Shown here piece after piece: positions 30,313 to 39,100 of a stretch of DNA of 64,000 nt; positions within the stretch are counted from its first letter, which is position 1; every line of letters starts with the position of its first letter. The stretch comes from Mitsuaria chitosanitabida ATCC BAA-476 = NBRC 102408. Its GTDB lineage: Bacteria > Pseudomonadota > Gammaproteobacteria > Burkholderiales > Burkholderiaceae_C. The stretch spans positions 101,855 through 165,854 of the forward strand of contig NZ_BCYP01000035.1 of assembly GCF_001598255.1 (NCBI RefSeq), written 5' to 3'. The position numbers and the translations under genes were made by a program. The notes below the pieces were generated by a model, which worked only from the letters and a program-made list of their open reading frames with translations, made no database searches and was not told the DNA's origin.

Positions 30313-31869
30313 ATGAGGTATCTGTCCCGCCTGCTGCTCATCGTCTGGACGTTCTATCGCTTCGGGCTCGATGAGCTGGCGCTGTCCACGCTCAAGCGCC
30401 GTCGTTTCCGTTTCCTGCGCCGGCTGATCACGGTCGGCCGCGTCTGGGATCAGCCGCGCGGCGCGCGGCTGCGCCTGGCGCTGGAGCGGCTCGGGCCGAT
30501 CTTCGTCAAGTTCGGCCAATTGCTCTCGACGCGCCGGGACCTGGTCCCGGCCGACATGATCGAGGAGCTGTCCAAGCTCCAGGACAACGTCCCGCCCTTC
30601 CCGGCCGAGCAGTCGCGCGCGCTGATCGAGCGCGCCTTCGGCCGCCGCATCGAGGAACTGTTCGCCACCTTCGATGCCGAGCCGGTGGCCAGCGCCTCGA
30701 TCGCGCAGGTGCACTTCGCCACGCTGAAGGACGGCCGCGAGGTGGCCGTGAAGGTGCTGCGCCCGGGCATGCTCGACATCATCGAGGACGACCTGGCGCT
30801 GATGCGCACGCTGGCGGGCTGGGTGGAGCGCTTCTCCGCCGACGGTCGCCGGCTCAAGCCGCGCGAGGTGGTCGGCGAGTTCAACACCTACCTGCACGAC
30901 GAGCTGGACCTGGTCCGCGAGGCGGCCAACGCCGCCCAGCTGCGCCGCAACATGCAGGACCTGCAGCTGGTGCTGGTTCCCGAGATGATCTGGGAGCTGT
31001 GCGCCAGCGAGGTCATCGTCATGGAGCGCATGCGCGGGGTCCCGATCTCGCAGCTGGAGCGGCTGCGCGAGGCGGGCGTCGACATCAAGAAGCTGGCCCG
31101 CGACGGGGTGACGATCTTCTTCACCCAGGTGTTCCGGGACGGCTTCTTCCACGCGGACATGCACCCGGGGAACATCCAGGTCAGCCTGGATCCGGAGACC
31201 TTCGGCCGCTACGTGGCGCTGGATTTCGGGATCATCGGCACGCTGACCGAGGTCGACAAGGACTATCTGGCGCAGAACTTCATCGCCTTCTTCCGTCGTG
31301 ACTACAAGCGCGTCGCGGAACTGCACATCGAGTCCGGCTGGGTGCCTCCCGAGACCCGGGTCGACGAGCTCGAAGGGGCGGTGCGCACCGTCTGCGAGCC
31401 CCATTTCGACCGCCCGCTGAAGGACATTTCGTTGGGCCAGGTGCTGATGCGCCTGTTTCAGATCTCACGACGATTTAACGTCGAGATTCAGCCTCAGCTG
31501 GTTTTGCTGCAAAAAACGCTGCTCAACATTGAAGGATTGGGCAGGCAGCTCGATCCGGAGCTGGACCTGTGGGCGACGGCCAAGCCCTTCCTCGAGCGCT
31601 GGATGGACGAGCAGGTCGGCTGGCGCGCCTTCGTGCACCACCTGAAGAAGGAGGCGCCGCGCTTCGCACAGATGGTGCCGGAGTTCCCGCGGCTGATGCA
31701 TGAGGTCCTGCGCCAGCGCGCCGACACCGGTCAGGCCGAGCTCACCCGCGAACTGCTGCGCGAGCAGCGCCGGACCAACGTGCTGCTGCAGGCCTTGCTG
31801 TGGGGCGTCTCGGGATTCGTGGTGGCGCTGGTGGTGACCCAGGTCGCCGTGCGCTGGATGGGCGGCTGA
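30313..31869 (+). CDS. ubiB: Ubiquinone biosynthesis protein UbiB (ADCK-family atypical kinase)
   Basis: A 518-residue membrane-anchored kinase-like ATPase required for coenzyme Q biosynthesis. The family-specific K-x-GQ motif appears as [16 protein letters not shown]. The Ala-rich nucleotide loop ([11 protein letters not shown]), the VAVKVLRPG strand with catalytic Lys, [22 protein letters not shown] (catalytic loop) and LDFGIIG (DFG metal site) follow in order. A C-terminal hydrophobic helix (about 492-512) is the membrane anchor. It follows ubiJ by 11 bases and ends at a hairpin shared with the convergent sigma-factor gene. Confidence 0.96.
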   Translation: MRYLSRLLLIVWTFYRFGLDELALSTLKRRRFRFLRRLITVGRVWDQPRGARLRLALERLGPIFVKFGQLLSTRRDLVPADMIEELSKLQDNVPPFPAEQSRALIERAFGRRIEELFATFDAEPVASASIAQVHFATLKDGREVAVKVLRPGMLDIIEDDLALMRTLAGWVERFSADGRRLKPREVVGEFNTYLHDELDLVREAANAAQLRRNMQDLQLVLVPEMIWELCASEVIVMERMRGVPISQLERLREAGVDIKKLARDGVTIFFTQVFRDGFFHADMHPGNIQVSLDPETFGRYVALDFGIIGTLTEVDKDYLAQNFIAFFRRDYKRVAELHIESGWVPPETRVDELEGAVRTVCEPHFDRPLKDISLGQVLMRLFQISRRFNVEIQPQLVLLQKTLLNIEGLGRQLDPELDLWATAKPFLERWMDEQVGWRAFVHHLKKEAPRFAQMVPEFPRLMHEVLRQRADTGQAELTRELLREQRRTNVLLQALLWGVSGFVVALVVTQVAVRWMGG

Positions 31870-31880
31870 GCGCCGCCCCG

Positions 31881-31901
31881 CCCCGGTCCATCTGACCGGG
31901 G
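31881..31901. terminator. Hairpin between convergent ubiB and sigma-factor genes
   Basis: CCCCGGTC pairs perfectly with GACCGGGG around a five-base CATCT loop in the 45-base gap between the two stops. The lack of a T-tract makes it a candidate only, but the position suits a bidirectional terminator. Confidence 0.5.
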
Positions 31902-31914
31902 CCCCGGCGGGCGC

Positions 31915-32589
31915 TCAGCTCGCGTAGTCCGCGAACCCGTGCTGCAGGCGCGAGCGCAGCATCGTCCGCACCCGGTTGACCCGCGAGCGCACGGTGCCGA
32001 TGGGGATGGACTGGATGTCGGCCACGTCGCGGTAGGACTCTTCCTGCAGGCAGGCGAGGTCGAAGGTGACCCGCAACTCGGGCGACAGGTCCGACAGGGC
32101 CAGGTCCACGATGTCGGCCAGCTGGCGGTAGATCACCTGCTGGCTCACGTCCCGGTTGGCCCCGGCGGGCCGGTAGGCCGAGTCGACGTCCATCAGGGCG
32201 GGCGACTCGTCCAGGCTCTCCATCTGGCTGTTGCGCCGGGCGCAGCGCGCCACATGGTTGCGGGCGATGTTGGCCGCGATGCCGAAGAACCAGGTCTCGA
32301 CCGACGAACGCGCCTGGAAGCGATCCGCGCAGCGCGTGGCCTCGACCATGGCGTCCTGAATGATGTCGTCGAGCTCGCTGGACGAGCGTTCGTAGCGGCG
32401 CAGGAAACGCTTGAGCTTGCTGGAGTCGCTCCGGGAATCGCGGGCGATCTTCACGATGCTGCTGAGGACCAGTTGCTGGCGGTGGGCCGCGAGCACCGCG
32501 TCGACGGGCGTGGCGTCCTGAGGCGAGGGCTCTGCCGGCGAGGTGCCGGGGTGCGGTTCGCGCGCCAGATCGATGTCGGGGCGGGTCAT
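31915..32589 (-). CDS. ECF-like sigma-70 family sigma factor
   Basis: A 224-residue sigma factor with regions 2 and 4 only. An unusual polar N-terminal extension of about 65 residues precedes region 2 (LDDIIQDAMVEATRC, then SSVETWFFGIAANIARNH, the -10 recognition part). Region 4 is LSPELRVTFDLACLQEESYR with the IPIGTVRSRVNRVR recognition helix. No anti-sigma gene is adjacent. Instead the ATG overlaps the end of a small SpoA-domain gene by 4 bases, so the two are translationally coupled. This pairing suggests control of, or response to, a type III secretion or flagellar apparatus encoded elsewhere, which is inference. The start at 32589 is fixed by the overlap. Confidence 0.88.
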   Translation of the reverse strand: MTRPDIDLAREPHPGTSPAEPSPQDATPVDAVLAAHRQQLVLSSIVKIARDSRSDSSKLKRFLRRYERSSSELDDIIQDAMVEATRCADRFQARSSVETWFFGIAANIARNHVARCARRNSQMESLDESPALMDVDSAYRPAGANRDVSQQVIYRQLADIVDLALSDLSPELRVTFDLACLQEESYRDVADIQSIPIGTVRSRVNRVRTMLRSRLQHGFADYAS

Positions 32590-32807
32590 CGCGCGCCTCC
32601 CCAGACGTCGATCTCGATGGCCAGCTGGCCGTCGATCTCCACCAAGCGGCCCAGGCCGAGCTCGGTGCCATGGGCGACGATGCGTACCCGGGCGGGGATG
32701 GGGGTTCCGAGGGGAACGATCCGTCCGCGGCTCAGGGCGCTGAGTTCGCCGACGGACATCGGCAGATGGCCGACGATGAAGTCCAGATCTACGGTCAGGG
32801 CATCCAC
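32586..32807 (-). CDS. Small SpoA-domain protein (FliN/HrcQb/SctQ-C-like)
   Basis: A 73-residue protein that is essentially one SpoA domain. LTVDLDFIVGHLPMSVGEL and LSRGRIVPLG match the first half of FliN/HrcQb, and LGLGRLVEIDGQLAIEI the second. In flagella and type III secretion systems this domain builds the cytoplasmic C-ring or sorting platform. A GTG start at 32807 has GGAG 8 bases upstream. A stretch of ten C residues on the coding strand lies 15-24 bases before the start, and an eight-codon upstream reading frame overlaps it. No other secretion-apparatus gene is next to it. It could be an orphan subunit, a remnant, or a partner of the coupled sigma factor. Confidence 0.78.
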   Translation of the reverse strand: MDALTVDLDFIVGHLPMSVGELSALSRGRIVPLGTPIPARVRIVAHGTELGLGRLVEIDGQLAIEIDVWGGAR

Positions 32808-33039
32808 GTTGCGGGCTCCATGGGGGGGGGGAAGGGCGTGGAAGGATTTGAAATCTCACCCCCTGGATGGCCCCATCCCTGCAATGCGTAAGAGAAACCG
32901 CTGAACTGGCCTCAATGAGGGATCTGTGCTCCCTCGATGAGGCAGGGGAGTCCCGGGGCGGCGGGGTCGGACGTTCCGGGGATAATCCGCGCGCTTTTTT
33001 GTCTCCCCCGCGCTTTCCGCTTTCCCAAGGCCCGCCGCC
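32808..33039. promoter_or_regulatory. Divergent gap with a ten-base G tract (32822-32831)
   Basis: The gap between the SpoA-sigma operon and the symporter gene contains ten consecutive G residues. On the minus strand it reads C10 just before ATGGAGCCC, which opens an eight-codon upstream frame ending after the SpoA start codon. Tracts of this length slip readily, so leader length may vary. No convincing -35/-10 pair was seen. Confidence 0.6.
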
Positions 33040-34506
33040 ATGCTCCTGACCCTGGTCATCCTTTACTTGCTTGTCACCATCGCGATCGGCCTGTGGGCCG
33101 CCAAACGGGTGAAGAACACGGCGGACTTCGCCATCGCCGGGCGCCACCTGCCGCTGGTGATGATCGTCACGACCACCTTCGCGACCTGGTTCGGCTCGGA
33201 AACGGTGCTGGGCATTCCCGCCAAGTTCGTGCAGACGGGCCTGAACGGGGTGGTCGAGGATCCCTTCGGCGCGGGGTCCTGCCTGATCCTGGTGGGCCTG
33301 TTCTTCGCCGCCAAGCTCTACAGGATGACGCTGCTGACCATCAGCGACTACTACCGCGAGCGCTACGGCCGGGTGGTCGAGGTCGTGTGCAGCTTCATCA
33401 TCATCCTGTCCTACCTGGGCTGGGTGGCCGCCCAGGTCACCGCGCTGGGCCTGGTGTTCAAGCTGCTGTCCGGTGGCGTGATCAGCATCCCGGTGGGCAT
33501 GATGATCGGCACCGCGTCCATCCTGGCCTACACGCTGTTCGGCGGCATGTGGTCGGTGGCCGTGACCGACTTCATCCAGATGATCATCCTGGTGGTGGGC
33601 CTGTCCATCATCGCGTTCTTCGCCGCGGACATGGCGGGGGGCGCCGACAAGGTCATCGCCCTGGCGACGAGCCAGGACATGTTCCGCTTCCTGCCCGAGC
33701 CCAAGTTCCACGACGTCGTGTTCTTCGTCGGCGCGGCGGTGACGATGATGCTGGGCTCGATCCCGCAGCAGGACGTGTTCCAGCGCGTGATGTCGGCCAA
33801 GGACGTCAAGGCCGCGACGCGCGGCCCGGTGATCGGCGGCATCTGCTACATCCTGTTCGCCTTCGTCCCGATGTTCATCGTCGTCAGCGCGCTGATCATC
33901 ATGCCGAACGAGGCCAAGCAGCTGATCGCCGAGGATCCCCAGCAGGTCATCCCCACCCTGGTGATCGACCGCATGCCCTTCGTGATGCAGGTGATCTTCT
34001 TCGGCGCGTTGCTGTCGGCGCTGAAGTCGACCGCCTCGGCCACGCTGCTGGCGCCGTCGGTGACCTTCGTCGAGAACATCTGGCGCCAGTTCTTCCCGCG
34101 CGTGTCCGACAAGCAAGAGCTGCGCACCATGCGCATCGCCGTGCTGCTGTTCTCGGTCTGCGTCTGCGGCTACGCGATCGCGCTGCAGGGCACCTCGATC
34201 TACGAGATGGTCTCCAGCGCCTACCAGGTCACCCTGGTCGGCGCCTTCGTGCCGCTGGTCTTCGGCCTGTACTGGAAGCGCGCGACGACGCAGGGCGCGA
34301 TCTTCGCGATCGTCCTGGGCGTGCTGACCTGGATCCTCTTCCTGGCGACGCCGGCGGGCGAGCAGTTCCCCGCGCAACTGGCCGGCCTGCTGGCCGGCGT
34401 GGTGGGCATGGTGCTGGGCTCGCTGGGCCCGCAGGCCATCCGCGACGTGCAGGGCTCCCACCATCGGCTGGCCGGTGGTGCGGATACCGCCCGTCAAGCC
34501 GCCTGA
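33040..34506 (+). CDS. Sodium:solute symporter family transporter
   Basis: A 488-residue SSS-family permease with about 13 hydrophobic helices. The N-terminus (ILYLLVTIAIGLWAAKRV, then DFAIAGRHLP) and the TTFATWFGSETVLGIPAKF block on the first unwound helix are typical of the group near PutP/PanF and unassigned bacterial members. FGALLSALKSTASATLLAPS is the conserved helix-8 sodium-site region. Substrate is not predictable from sequence. It is divergent from the SpoA-sigma genes and is followed by a nested hairpin, so it appears to be a single-gene transcript. The start is fixed by the conserved N-terminus, with AAGG about 10 bases upstream. Confidence 0.88.
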   Translation: MLLTLVILYLLVTIAIGLWAAKRVKNTADFAIAGRHLPLVMIVTTTFATWFGSETVLGIPAKFVQTGLNGVVEDPFGAGSCLILVGLFFAAKLYRMTLLTISDYYRERYGRVVEVVCSFIIILSYLGWVAAQVTALGLVFKLLSGGVISIPVGMMIGTASILAYTLFGGMWSVAVTDFIQMIILVVGLSIIAFFAADMAGGADKVIALATSQDMFRFLPEPKFHDVVFFVGAAVTMMLGSIPQQDVFQRVMSAKDVKAATRGPVIGGICYILFAFVPMFIVVSALIIMPNEAKQLIAEDPQQVIPTLVIDRMPFVMQVIFFGALLSALKSTASATLLAPSVTFVENIWRQFFPRVSDKQELRTMRIAVLLFSVCVCGYAIALQGTSIYEMVSSAYQVTLVGAFVPLVFGLYWKRATTQGAIFAIVLGVLTWILFLATPAGEQFPAQLAGLLAGVVGMVLGSLGPQAIRDVQGSHHRLAGGADTARQAA

Positions 34507-34521
34507 ATCTCCCCCGGAAGA

Positions 34522-34558
34522 GCGCCCGGTCCGCCCCCGCGAGGGGGTGATCGGGCGC
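34522..34558 (+). terminator. Nested hairpin downstream of the symporter gene
   Basis: An outer stem GCGCCCG/CGGGCGC encloses an inner CCCCC-GCGA-GGGGG hairpin, ending 8 bases before the TATAAT of the next operon. It probably ends symporter transcription, though no immediate T-tract follows. Confidence 0.5.
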
Positions 34559-34565
34559 GCGTCTA

Positions 34566-34571
34566 TATAAT
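34566..34571 (+). promoter_or_regulatory. Candidate -10 element for the fmdB-DUF502-aspS operon
   Basis: A perfect TATAAT in an otherwise GC-rich setting lies 28 bases before the fmdB start codon. The -35 position (about 34543-34548) has no good match, so it may depend on an activator or an extended -10. Confidence 0.4.
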
Positions 34572-34598
34572 TTCGGGTTTTTGACCCGGACCCCCACG

Positions 34599-34958
34599 AT
34601 GCCGATCTACGCTTACCGCTGTGGCGCCTGCGGCCACGCGAAAGACGTGCTGCAGAAGCTGTCCGACGCGCCGCTGACCGTCTGCCCGGCCTGTGGCGCG
34701 GAGAGCTTCTCGAAGCAAGTCACCGCCGCCGGCTTCCAGCTCAAGGGCTCGGGCTGGTACGTGACCGACTTCCGGGGCGGTTCGGGCGGCACCAGCGCGG
34801 CGGCCACCGGCGCCAGCGCCCCGGCGGCGTCCGGCGGCGAGGCCGGCACCGCGACCGCATCGGAGTCGACCCCCGCGGCATCCACCGCGACGGCCTCCGA
34901 CAGCGGCTCGAGCGCCTCGGGCGGCACGTCCTGCGGCGGCTCCTGCGCCTGCCATTGA
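34599..34958 (+). CDS. FmdB-family zinc-ribbon protein
   Basis: A 119-residue protein. Its first 45 residues form the FmdB/CxxC zinc ribbon: MPIYAYRCGACGHAKDV, then CPACG completes two C-x-x-C pairs. A FQLKGSGWYVTDFR segment, conserved in proteobacterial members, follows. The rest is a Ser/Ala/Thr/Gly-rich tail ending in a cysteine cluster, CGGSCACH. The tail's terminal cysteines could form a second metal site. The family has been proposed to regulate amide/formamide or porin genes, but in betaproteobacteria it is best known for its position ahead of DUF502 and aspS, as here. It has a possible promoter directly upstream. Confidence 0.9.
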   Translation: MPIYAYRCGACGHAKDVLQKLSDAPLTVCPACGAESFSKQVTAAGFQLKGSGWYVTDFRGGSGGTSAAATGASAPAASGGEAGTATASESTPAASTATASDSGSSASGGTSCGGSCACH

Positions 34959-34980
34959 TCCCGAAGTCCCGGACCCAGGC

Positions 34981-35658
34981 ATGAGAAAGTACATCATCAC
35001 CGGCCTGCTGGTCTGGCTGCCGCTCGCCATCACCGTCTGGGTGCTGCTGTGGGTGCTGGGCATGATCGACGGCGTGTTCACCTGGCTGCTCAAGGCGGTC
35101 GGCGCGCTGCTCCCGGTCGCGGCCGAGAACTCCCTCAAGCAACTGCACGACATCCCCGGCCTGGGCGTCGTCGTCATGGTGGCCCTGCTGATGCTGACCG
35201 GCATGTTCGTCGCGAACATGTTCGGCCAGTGGTGGCTGCGCCAGTGGGACAAGCTGCTCTTCAAGATCCCCATCGTCAAGAGCATCTACAGCTCGGTCAA
35301 GCAGGTCTCGGACACGCTGTTCTCGTCCAGCGGCAACGCCTTCCGCGAGGCCGTGCTGGTCCCTTACCCGCACCAGGGCTCGTGGACCATCGCCTTCGTC
35401 ACCGGCAAGCCGGGCGGCGAGGTCGCGCACCAGCTGGGCGCGCTCAGCGGCGCGGACCCCGAGGAACACGTCTCGCTGTACGTCCCCACCACGCCCAACC
35501 CCACGTCCGGCTTCTTCCTGATGATGCCCCGGGCGCAGCTGCGGCCCCTGGCCATGAGCGTGGACGAGGCGCTCAAGTACATCATCTCGATGGGCGTGGT
35601 CGCTCCCCAGGCGGACGCGGCCGTGGTCCTGCCCACGGGCGAGCCCGCACGAAATTGA
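34981..35658 (+). CDS. DUF502 family membrane protein
   Basis: A 225-residue inner-membrane protein. Two helices (about residues 5-30, IITGLLVWLPLAITVWVLLW, and 60-82, VVVMVALLMLTGMFVANMFG) are followed by a cytosolic beta-rich domain containing KIPIVKSIYSSVKQVSDTLF, the signature of the family. Its molecular function is unknown. It is conserved between fmdB and aspS in many betaproteobacteria, and that order is kept here with a 22-base gap from fmdB. Confidence 0.92.
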   Translation: MRKYIITGLLVWLPLAITVWVLLWVLGMIDGVFTWLLKAVGALLPVAAENSLKQLHDIPGLGVVVMVALLMLTGMFVANMFGQWWLRQWDKLLFKIPIVKSIYSSVKQVSDTLFSSSGNAFREAVLVPYPHQGSWTIAFVTGKPGGEVAHQLGALSGADPEEHVSLYVPTTPNPTSGFFLMMPRAQLRPLAMSVDEALKYIISMGVVAPQADAAVVLPTGEPARN

Positions 35659-35663
35659 CCGGG

Positions 35664-35687
35664 CTGAGCGCCCCGGCAAGCGCTCAG
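35664..35687 (+). terminator. Hairpin between DUF502 and aspS
   Basis: CTGAGCGC (35664-35671) pairs perfectly with GCGCTCAG (35680-35687) around an eight-base loop, five bases after the DUF502 stop. Without a T-tract it may be a processing or partial-termination site within the operon. Confidence 0.35.
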
Positions 35688-35826
35688 TCCTGAGGGCCCG
35701 ACGGCCCCGCCATCAGCGCCTTTCAACGAACCCGCCGAACGGGTCGCGCGAGCCCTGGCCCTTCTGGCCGCCCGCCGATCGCCGCCCGTCCGGCACCGAA
35801 CACCGAAGAATTTCCGGAGAACCCCC

Positions 35827-37620
<1,794 letters not shown>

Positions 37621-37672
37621 TCGCCCGGCCCGCCGGGGCGTCGACCCGACGCCCTGAGCAGACCTTCATGAC

Positions 37673-37708
37673 GAACGCCCCGGCGGAGTGATCCGCCGGG
37701 GCGTTCTT
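37673..37708 (+). terminator. Rho-independent terminator of aspS
   Basis: A 15-bp perfect stem (37673-37687 with 37692-37706) closes a GTGA loop and is followed by TT. It lies 53 bases beyond the aspS stop and marks the left edge of the accessory block. Confidence 0.85.
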
Positions 37709-37767
37709 GCCTGAACTCGGTATGCTTCCGGCTTCCCCGAGGAGGGGCGACACCACACGGGACCAAC

Positions 37768-39003
37768 ATGGCGACGGGCGAGCGAGGCGATCGAGGGCAG
37801 ACGGACGCGGAGGTGCGCGCCAGGCGGAGTGCGCCGCGTCAGGGCGCGGGCGCCGGTGGCGCGGGAATGCCGTCGCAGGCGCGCTGGGAGCGCGTCGTGA
37901 TGAGGCGCCCCGGCCTGACCTACCCCCGCCTGCTGCGGCTGGTGGCCGGCAGCGCCGAACCCCCTTTCCAGGCGCTGCTTGGCGCGTTCTTCATCCTGGA
38001 GCGCTGGGGCCGCGGCCCCGAGCTGCAGGCCGCGCTGGAGCAGGCGCTGGCCCGCGCGCTGCAGCAGCGGCTGCGCGAGGAGGCGGCCGAGCTCAGCGAG
38101 GCGCTGGGCCGCCTGCACTACCAGCGCGGCGACTACGTCCAGGCCTGCAACGCCTGGAGCGAGGCGCTCGAGCTCACCGACGACCAGACCCGCTGGGCCT
38201 GCCTGGCCCGCATCGGGCTGGCGCAGCTCTGCTTCGCGCTGGGCGACTGGGCGCGCGGCGGCCGCATGCTGGACCAGGCCGAGCGCCACTATCCACGCCT
38301 GATCGACGACGCCTACCTGCGCGCCAAGATCGGCCTGAACCGCGCCGTGTCGCTGCGTGCGACGCAGGGGCCGCAGGCCGCGATGGCGCGGCTGGAGAAG
38401 GCCCGCGCCGCGGCGCGCGAGGTCGGCCACCGTGACTACGAGGCCGAGGCCATGTGGCACTACGCCCGCTGCGCGCGCGACAGCGCGGCCGCGGAGGAGG
38501 CGCTGTCGCTGGCCACGCAGGCCGAGGACCTGGCGCGGCGCAGCCACTACCCGTGGCTGCTGGCGCAGGTGCTGCTGCTGCTCTCCGAGCTGCGCGCCGG
38601 CGCCGAGGCGGTGCCGCCCGCGCAGGAGGCGCTGGCCCTGGGCGAGGCGCTGCAGTCGCGCTCGGTGCAGGCGCTGGCGCATGGGCGGCTGGGGCAGCTG
38701 ATGGCCGAGCAGGGCCAGCTCGGTCCGAGCTGGCACCACCAGCAGCAGCGGCAACGGCTGGAGGCGGCGCTGGCGCTGCTGGGTCAGACCGAGCTGCCCG
38801 CGCGCCTGGAGCAGCTCGCGCGCTTCGACGTCGAGCCGCCGCCCGAGGTGAGCCTGGGGTCGCGCGCCGAGGCCGCGCAGGAGGCGCGGGCGCTGCTCGC
38901 GGTGCTGGAGCGGATGGGCGAGCGCCCCGAGGGCACCGATCAGAAGGCCGCTCTGGGCGAGGCGATCACCCGGGCGCGCCAACTGGTCGACCGACTCGGC
39001 TGA
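37768..39003 (+). CDS. TPR-like helical repeat protein
   Basis: A 411-residue cytoplasmic-looking protein without signal peptide or membrane helix. From about residue 55 it consists of paired alpha helices typical of tetratricopeptide-like repeats, for example ALGRLHYQRGDYVQACNAW, IGLAQLCFALGDWARGGRML and KARAAAREVGHRDYEAEAMW. The first 33 residues are Arg/Gly-rich and unconserved in appearance; an ATG at 37867 (MPSQARWERVV) is an alternative start. The function is unknown. It is convergent with the giant adhesin gene and lies between aspS and that gene, so it may belong to the accessory block as a scaffold or regulatory protein. That link is inference. Confidence 0.75.
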   Translation: MATGERGDRGQTDAEVRARRSAPRQGAGAGGAGMPSQARWERVVMRRPGLTYPRLLRLVAGSAEPPFQALLGAFFILERWGRGPELQAALEQALARALQQRLREEAAELSEALGRLHYQRGDYVQACNAWSEALELTDDQTRWACLARIGLAQLCFALGDWARGGRMLDQAERHYPRLIDDAYLRAKIGLNRAVSLRATQGPQAAMARLEKARAAAREVGHRDYEAEAMWHYARCARDSAAAEEALSLATQAEDLARRSHYPWLLAQVLLLLSELRAGAEAVPPAQEALALGEALQSRSVQALAHGRLGQLMAEQGQLGPSWHHQQQRQRLEAALALLGQTELPARLEQLARFDVEPPPEVSLGSRAEAAQEARALLAVLERMGERPEGTDQKAALGEAITRARQLVDRLG

Positions 39004-39100
39004 CGCGTCGGCCCGTCCTGTCCTTGTCCCCGGAAGGCGGACGACGGACGACGATGCCCGCGCGTCCGCGAGCGCTCCCGCCGCGTGTCGCTGCACCACG

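Noticed and set aside
32590..34497. Long in-frame extension upstream of the sigma factor
   Set aside because: The extension is antisense to the SpoA gap and the symporter; the sigma factor has a clear ATG coupled to the SpoA stop.
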